Source of the DNA: Candidatus Saccharimonadota bacterium
GTDB taxonomy: Bacteria > Patescibacteriota > Saccharimonadia > Saccharimonadales > Saccharimonadaceae
NCBI GenBank assembly: GCA_017619315.1
Contig: JAFZSN010000003.1
Location: 56,072-120,071 of the forward strand
Length of the DNA: 64,000 nucleotides
Direction of reading: 5' to 3'
The position numbers and the translations under genes were made by a program. The notes below the pieces were generated by a model. The model was not told where the DNA came from. It was given only the letters and a program-made list of their open reading frames with translations, and searched no databases. Shown here in pieces: positions 58,930 through 64,000 of this stretch (its first letter is position 1; each line of letters starts with the position of its first letter).

Positions 58930-59767
58930 CTCGCCTCCTTTTTATTAAGTATTTCCTTCCGTATATTATTATCATAATTAAGAAAAACACTATCGCACAT
59001 AAGTAGACATATTGTTCAAACGATGCATTGTTTACACCAAAGAAAGCATCACTCACATAAGACGTTGCAGCCCCAAAATCAAACAAATTACCAGAATTCA
59101 GCACTGAAAGCAACAGTCCCTCCAACCCCCAAGCTAATACGCTCAAGAACAGTAATAATACAAACCTACCGCTCAAGGTTCGCTTTGCTCCATCATAAGC
59201 ACGCTTAATCCCCTCAAGTACTCTCAAAAATACTATTGTCTTTCGTCCTCCGCCCCTGCAAACCAAAAAACTATTTAAGTATTTATAAGTCCCCCCGAAC
59301 GAAAAATAGAATACTATCATTAAAACAGCGAATAATAGCAATATTACTAACAATGGAGTCAGTGCCCCCTCGCTTAAAGCATAAGGTACCATAAACATAC
59401 ACAATACCATCGCATCAAAAAACTTTTCGATAGCTACAGCCATCACGCCTTTCATTGCGCTTTGGGTTTCTACACCGTAACAGTACATTTTGAAAAGCTC
59501 ACCAATCTTGAAGGGGATAAGTGTACTCACAAACGTTGTCTTTACATAAAGTTGTAGAAATCGAGTTGGCCTGATTAAATCCTCCAGTAGAATAAAATAC
59601 ATACGAATGAATCTAGCCACATGAATCAATAAGAATAGCCCCATTATTACTAAAATATTCGGCCATTCAATTCTTGCACTCAATAACCCACTATAATTCA
59701 CAAAGCAAAGCGCTACTACAACAAAAAAAACATTAATTAAAAAATATGCTAACCTATTTTTTAACAC
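58904..59767 (-). CDS. Flippase-like membrane protein (LPG synthase TM / UPF0104 family)
   Basis: 287 residues with about seven membrane helices. The segment TRFLQLYVKTTFVSTLIPFKIGELFKMYCYG matches the conserved core of the lysylphosphatidylglycerol-synthase transmembrane/UPF0104 family, often found beside GT2 enzymes that use polyprenyl-phosphate sugars. Overlaps both neighbours (26 and 14 nt). Probably translocates a lipid-linked sugar. Confidence 0.8.
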   Translation of the reverse strand: MLKNRLAYFLINVFFVVVALCFVNYSGLLSARIEWPNILVIMGLFLLIHVARFIRMYFILLEDLIRPTRFLQLYVKTTFVSTLIPFKIGELFKMYCYGVETQSAMKGVMAVAIEKFFDAMVLCMFMVPYALSEGALTPLLVILLLFAVLMIVFYFSFGGTYKYLNSFLVCRGGGRKTIVFLRVLEGIKRAYDGAKRTLSGRFVLLLFLSVLAWGLEGLLLSVLNSGNLFDFGAATSYVSDAFFGVNNASFEQYVYLCAIVFFLIMIIIYGRKYLIKRRRDDKIGGRI

Positions 59768-60572
59768 GTTTTATCTCCTGATAAGTGTACTCATCAATCG
59801 GTTTTTCCCTAAGCTCAGTCTTAATAAACTCATGGTTCCTTTTATACTTTCCTAACATTTTTAATACATTCATAGCTTGGCTCATTAGTTTTACATTAGA
59901 TGACTGGTCTTCCTCACGCCAGGATATTGGGAAAAACTTTACTTTTTGGTTATAGTAATCTAACGCCATCACCATACAATAATTGAAAGTTAGTCTATCT
60001 GGGAACTTATGATAATACTTACTCTCGAGAGCCCTAACATCATAAATATTTAAGCCAGAACCAAGGTCGTATATTTTTCGGTGCACAACCATAGAAAATA
60101 AATGGTTATATACTCTATTCCCAAAAGTTCTAAATTTTGAATACCCGCCCAGCTTCGAGCCCTTCATAAAACGCGCCCCCAACATTGCATCGTAATTCTC
60201 ATACTCACCAGACTTCAAAATCGGCTTTAGATCTCTAATATCTCCCTGATCATCACCGTGCAATACCACAACATAATCAAAGCCGTTATTTAATGCATAG
60301 CTAAATGCCACCTTGTGTGATCCGCCCAAATTATAATTATGGTCATTTCTTAATACTTTAATTCTTGGCATAAAAGATTTTGGTTTGTAATTCAAAACTA
60401 TGTCTTCCGTATTATCCGTACTGCGATTATTTACAAATATTATTTCGTCAAAATAACGAGCTATCTCTTCGTCAATCTTATCAAGTACTCTGGGTATCTG
60501 TTTTTCACAATTATAACCGGGGATAAATAAAAGTATTTTATCCTTTTGCTTACATTTTACGGCCTTATTCAT
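59754..60572 (-). CDS. GT2 polyprenyl-phosphate sugar synthase-like glycosyltransferase
   Basis: 272 residues. ILLFIPGYNCEKQIPRVLDKIDEEI, IIFVNNRSTDNTED and VVVLHGDDQGDI (the DxD-like site), then GSGLNIYDVRAL: the pattern of DPM1/DPG-synthase-like GT2 enzymes. No membrane helices. With the adjacent flippase-like protein it would form and flip a lipid-phosphate sugar. Confidence 0.9.
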   Translation of the reverse strand: MNKAVKCKQKDKILLFIPGYNCEKQIPRVLDKIDEEIARYFDEIIFVNNRSTDNTEDIVLNYKPKSFMPRIKVLRNDHNYNLGGSHKVAFSYALNNGFDYVVVLHGDDQGDIRDLKPILKSGEYENYDAMLGARFMKGSKLGGYSKFRTFGNRVYNHLFSMVVHRKIYDLGSGLNIYDVRALESKYYHKFPDRLTFNYCMVMALDYYNQKVKFFPISWREEDQSSNVKLMSQAMNVLKMLGKYKRNHEFIKTELREKPIDEYTYQEIKRVKK

Positions 60573-62814
60573 CTTTTATGTCCTTCCTTATCACATCGTC
60601 AAACGCCGAATAGCTATGTCGTTTTTCAACCAATTCGTATATTGCCTCCCCGCACTTCACTGCCAGCCTGTTGTCCTCATTTAACCGCTCAATTGCCTGG
60701 ACGAAAGCTTCAGCTGATTCATAATTATCCACCAAAACACCGCGCCCGTCACCAATCAGTTCACTAATTCCGCCCTCATTACTAGCCACGATAGGCATTT
60801 TTTGAGACGCAGCCTCAATCAGAATATTTGGCAAACCATCATATTTAGCCGTATATAAGAATATATCATACTCACTGGTCGGTAAATCACTAAAATTCGA
60901 AAAGCCACCTTTACGCTCTACCACAGAGCTCTTCTTAATAGGATTTGCCTTATACTCGTTTTTGTCCACCTCGCCGTAAACATCGATCTTGTATTTCCCC
61001 GGATGCTTCCTTTCCAGGGTATTTGCAATTTTATTAATCAGTTCAGGTTGCTTCTGTCGCGAAATCCGACTCGCCCACATTATTCTACAACAACCATCAT
61101 CTTCCGTTGCCCTTTGCCCTGCTTTACTTATTTCAACCGGCTGATAGTGCACTCTAAACTTTTTATCGTCCACATACCCGTCCAATTCTCTGATGTAGTT
61201 TATTACGCTACGATTATCCGTAAAAATCCTTTCAACAACTGGATATATTTCAAACAGTCTCGGATCAATATAACCACAGACCTCAGTCGTACCATCATCA
61301 TGCTCAATGAACCCATTACAAAATGTTGACACATTCAAGTGATAATTAGATTGTATCAACTGAGTATGATCCGCCAACCATTTATAACCATAATCAGACT
61401 GAATTACATGTAAACGTTTCGCACCAAGTTGAGTAATCAATCTTGAGAACAAGAAATCTTTTTCAATTCTATCCAATTTACTCGCCACATTCCCAAAATC
61501 TACTAAGTACGCGTTCTTTCCTAATTTGTTTTTCCATTCGTTCTTGCTTTTTTCCGTCGTAATCACAGCAACGGTCCACTCAGGATGCACTCTTGAAATT
61601 GCATCCACATAGTTCAATAATACTTTTTCACTACCACCAGGAATCAACCATGGCACGATAAAAATATAGTCTGGTTTTTTGGGGATTTCTTGAGCTAAAT
61701 ACCATAACGCCGGACCGACTTTTCTATTTAAGCCATCCGTATAATAAAAAGAGAACTCGTGTTTCAGTATGTATGAGCTGGGAAACAATTGCGGCTCAAT
61801 TTTATTCATATCTTTCCAAGCGCTTATTAAAAAATCTGGTATATTAAAAATCCCACTATAATCCTTCCCTTGTGCATCCTTCTTGTCATCATGTTTCATT
61901 ATCTTTTTAATACCTTTTGCTACCGGTATTATGATAGTATTAATCTTACGATTATTACGCATCATCAAATAAGGTTTCTGCATTAATGTCGGTAATTTTT
62001 TCGAAAACTCTGTTGGTTCATATTCGTGCTTTTTCTTCTTCTCGGTTTCGACATCATCAAATATCTCCGCGCCCTTTGGTTTTGCTATTGTCTTCAAAAA
62101 ATCTATATCTAACAATTTAGTATATGGCTGAATTACCTTATTTGCATCACTTTGACTAAGTAGCGAAACTTTCTTCCTACGATAAAACATCACCGTCTCA
62201 GGCACTATCTCGTGTCTCACCCCGCCTGCGATAGTCTCCGTATTAAAGAAGTAATCTTCATACCCGTATCCTCCCCCTGTTTCCATATATGGATACTCCA
62301 GAAAGGTCTTTCTGTAGCCAAACACTGTTGATGTCCACCTGTTACAACCTGCTAGTATCATCGCATCCCCAGCCTTATCCAACGAACTCCCTATATTACA
62401 GCAAACCGGACGTAAATCTGTCCCAAAAATTAATTCCTTTGCCGGGTGTAAAATCAATGGTTTTTTACTCTTCGATAAATGATTAATTGCGGCTATATAC
62501 CAATTAAACGAAACGAGATCGTCGGCATCAATAAACGCTAAAAAACGTCCTTTTGCATTTTGAGCAATATTATTTCTCGAGAAGCCTAAATCTCCAAAAT
62601 CGGAATCAAGAATCAAAAACCTAGGATCACCCCTATATTGTTTTAGATAATCCTTTGTTGTCTTGTCGCCCCTATCTATATTTATAATTATTTCATATTT
62701 ATATCCAGCCTCCTCAACCTTTTTCATGCATTCGAATATGCATCGAAGTGTTTTGTGGGCCAAATAACCCTCATTATGAGCGGTAACACCTACCGACAGA
62801 TCAACTCTTTTCAT
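60565..62814 (-). CDS. Bifunctional GT2-GT4 glycosyltransferase
   Basis: 749 residues. GT2 domain (1-250): VDLSVGVTAHNEGYLAHKTLRCIFECM, INIDRGDKTT, RFLAFIDADDLVSF. A middle region is followed by a GT4 domain (about 375-749): FIVPWLIPGGSEKVLLNYVDAI, IMWASRISRQKQPELINKIANTL and the E-x7-E-type segment YDGLPNILIEAASQKMPIVASNEGGISE. The fusion could add two successive sugars. TGATATAAT lies 6 nt before the ATG: probably leaderless. Confidence 0.93.
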   Translation of the reverse strand: MKRVDLSVGVTAHNEGYLAHKTLRCIFECMKKVEEAGYKYEIIINIDRGDKTTKDYLKQYRGDPRFLILDSDFGDLGFSRNNIAQNAKGRFLAFIDADDLVSFNWYIAAINHLSKSKKPLILHPAKELIFGTDLRPVCCNIGSSLDKAGDAMILAGCNRWTSTVFGYRKTFLEYPYMETGGGYGYEDYFFNTETIAGGVRHEIVPETVMFYRRKKVSLLSQSDANKVIQPYTKLLDIDFLKTIAKPKGAEIFDDVETEKKKKHEYEPTEFSKKLPTLMQKPYLMMRNNRKINTIIIPVAKGIKKIMKHDDKKDAQGKDYSGIFNIPDFLISAWKDMNKIEPQLFPSSYILKHEFSFYYTDGLNRKVGPALWYLAQEIPKKPDYIFIVPWLIPGGSEKVLLNYVDAISRVHPEWTVAVITTEKSKNEWKNKLGKNAYLVDFGNVASKLDRIEKDFLFSRLITQLGAKRLHVIQSDYGYKWLADHTQLIQSNYHLNVSTFCNGFIEHDDGTTEVCGYIDPRLFEIYPVVERIFTDNRSVINYIRELDGYVDDKKFRVHYQPVEISKAGQRATEDDGCCRIMWASRISRQKQPELINKIANTLERKHPGKYKIDVYGEVDKNEYKANPIKKSSVVERKGGFSNFSDLPTSEYDIFLYTAKYDGLPNILIEAASQKMPIVASNEGGISELIGDGRGVLVDNYESAEAFVQAIERLNEDNRLAVKCGEAIYELVEKRHSYSAFDDVIRKDIKDE

Positions 62815-62865
62815 ACCCCCATTATATCACAACTACTAGCCGGGACGACGAAGTCAGACACCCAA

Positions 62866-63813
62866 TTACTTCAGGCCAACCATCTTGCGAGCCTTTAACC
62901 AAGCCTTCACAATTCTAGAATTTTTAAGCGAAGTTAGCTCTTCGTTAAGGCATAAGATTTTCCCTTCAAGTTCCTTTTCCTTATTTATCATAGCAGCATT
63001 TTCTTTTTTCAGCCTATGATATTCTCCATCAAGCCAATCTTTACTCTCTTTCATTTCTAAAAAAGATTGCTCCATGGTCAAAATAACATCTTTATAATAC
63101 TTTTCGTAACTTACCTTGTGCTTCTTTAAAAGCTTATCTCTAATTTTTAGTTCATCTTCTACACTGGCAGAATGGGACAACGAAGAGGGTAATTGTCTAT
63201 AATAAAACAAATACTCTGGCACCAAACCAATTTTCCACCCCTTCTCCATCATCGAAATCCACCTATCCCAATCTTGATACCTCACAAACCCACCAGACAA
63301 ATCCGTTTCCTTTAAAGCCTTTGTTCTCATCAAAGAAGACCCCAAAACTTGGTTTCTAGCCAGCTCATACTTAAGTATCATTTTTTTCGAGTCATACTCC
63401 TGCTCATAATAATACTCTTTAGGATTCCGTACGAAGAATCTAACGTTTGTCCCAACCGCGCCATAACGTTGATTCTTCTCTAGAAAAGCGACCGTTTTTT
63501 CCAAAAAATCAGGAGCCAGAATATCGTCTGCGCATAAAACCAAAATATAATCAGTTTTAAACAGATTAAAATGCTCCCGTGCTCTATACGCCACCCCCCG
63601 ATTGTCTTTGTTTAAGAATAGTTTTGCTTTATCGTATTTTATTGAGCATAGTTTTTTAGGAGTTAAACCATCGTTTGACCCATCATCAACTATATGAAGT
63701 TCAAACTTTTGGAACGTTTGCTGCCTAAGAGACTCTATTGCCCCATCAACAAAGGCGCCATGATTGTAAGCCGGCATGAATATTCCTACGGTAGCGTTTG
63801 ACTTATTTCCCAT
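62866..63813 (-). CDS. Family 2 glycosyltransferase with C-terminal coiled coil
   Basis: 315 residues from ATG 63813; the in-frame ATG at 63825 overlaps the TATAATG box and is rejected. GT-A motifs: VGIFMPAYNHGAFVDGAIESLRQQTFQKFELHIVDDGSND, YILVLCADDILAPDF, QDWDRWISMMEKG. The last ~70 residues form a coiled coil (EYHRLKKENAAMINKEKELEGKI). The promoter TGATATAAT leaves almost no leader; it lies in the 3' end of the neighbouring SLH-like gene. Confidence 0.92.
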   Translation of the reverse strand: MGNKSNATVGIFMPAYNHGAFVDGAIESLRQQTFQKFELHIVDDGSNDGLTPKKLCSIKYDKAKLFLNKDNRGVAYRAREHFNLFKTDYILVLCADDILAPDFLEKTVAFLEKNQRYGAVGTNVRFFVRNPKEYYYEQEYDSKKMILKYELARNQVLGSSLMRTKALKETDLSGGFVRYQDWDRWISMMEKGWKIGLVPEYLFYYRQLPSSLSHSASVEDELKIRDKLLKKHKVSYEKYYKDVILTMEQSFLEMKESKDWLDGEYHRLKKENAAMINKEKELEGKILCLNEELTSLKNSRIVKAWLKARKMVGLK

Positions 63814-63829
63814 ATTTAAGATCATTATA

Positions 63830-64000
63830 TCAAAGATTATCTCTAATACAATCGTAAAACCTCCACAAAAGCACCATTGCCTGCCTTCTCGTCAAAGCCT
63901 GTTCGCCGTTAAAGTATTGGTTGCTATCTGTGATTTTATTGTATACGGCCCAACTTACGGCCTTTTTACTAATTTCATCACCGGGCATATCTAAGAAACC
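63830..64000 (-). CDS. SLH-like domain protein, C-terminal end only
   Basis: 56 residues are visible; the N-terminus lies beyond the window. The segment KKAVSWAVYNKITDSNQYFNGEQALTRRQAMVLLWRFY has the SLH-like pattern (AVxWAVxxxI...F.P...TRxQxVxxLWR) found in wall-associated proteins. Stop TGA at 63832-63830. It shows that another surface protein gene lies just outside. Confidence 0.8.
   Translation of the reverse strand, partial: GFLDMPGDEISKKAVSWAVYNKITDSNQYFNGEQALTRRQAMVLLWRFYDCIRDNL

Overview
ORGANISM. The window looks like a chromosomal piece of a small-genome, single-membrane bacterium of the Candidatus Saccharibacteria (TM7) / Patescibacteria type. The evidence is the family-typical set of PrgI, TraC-like, VirB4, VirB6-like and several short TrbC/VirB2-like pilins, teichoic-acid-like and SLH-like surface genes, and many promoters whose extended -10 lies 6-12 nt from the start codon (leaderless mRNAs). 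UGA is used as a stop, so it is not recoded as in SR1/Gracilibacteria. There is no rRNA or marker phylogeny here, so the taxonomic call is an inference.

LAYOUT. 1-479: dnaJ (partial) behind a CIRCE operator. 535-12711 (minus): type IV secretion genes virB4, TraC-like, prgI and VirB6-like, with a 1551-residue surface protein carrying five Fib_succ_major modules between prgI and the VirB6-like gene. 12824-16117 (plus): an operon of WXG100-like and companion small proteins. 16731-21556 (minus): an EsaB/YukD-like protein and a full-length EssC-type ATPase. Together these two blocks form a compact type VII (ESX-like) secretion locus. 21709-25135: four TrbC-like pilin genes, hsp20 and comF.

25345-32894 is an AT-rich integrated element. 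It lies between a 21-bp copy of the 3' end of tRNA-Ser(GCT) and the intact tRNA gene, and carries a large serine recombinase, a P-loop ATPase, unknown cargo and two RNA leaders with the same pseudoknot architecture. 33015-41752: membrane proteins, groES-groEL (CIRCE controlled), ackA, a TylF-like methyltransferase with a phased cluster of DnaA-box-like 9-mers inside its coding region, and uvrA.

41831-63813 is a large cell-surface glycan locus: a GtrA-GT2 fusion, a Wzm/Wzt (TagGH-like) exporter, galE, an EptA-like phosphotransferase, a YidC-TagF fusion, a LicC-aminotransferase fusion, a nucleotidyltransferase/HAD/kinase set, a flippase-like protein and several glycosyltransferases. The window ends inside a gene for an SLH-like protein.

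HOW IT FITS. Nearly everything concerns the cell envelope: two secretion machines (T4SS-like and T7SS-like), large surface proteins, and a phosphodiester-type glycan decorated with a CDP-activated amino-alcohol or aminophosphonate. That would suit a host-attached epibiont. The most novel items are the T7SS-like locus, the paired pseudoknot leaders, the recombinase whose C-terminus changes on integration, the YidC-TagF fusion and the phased DnaA-box cluster.
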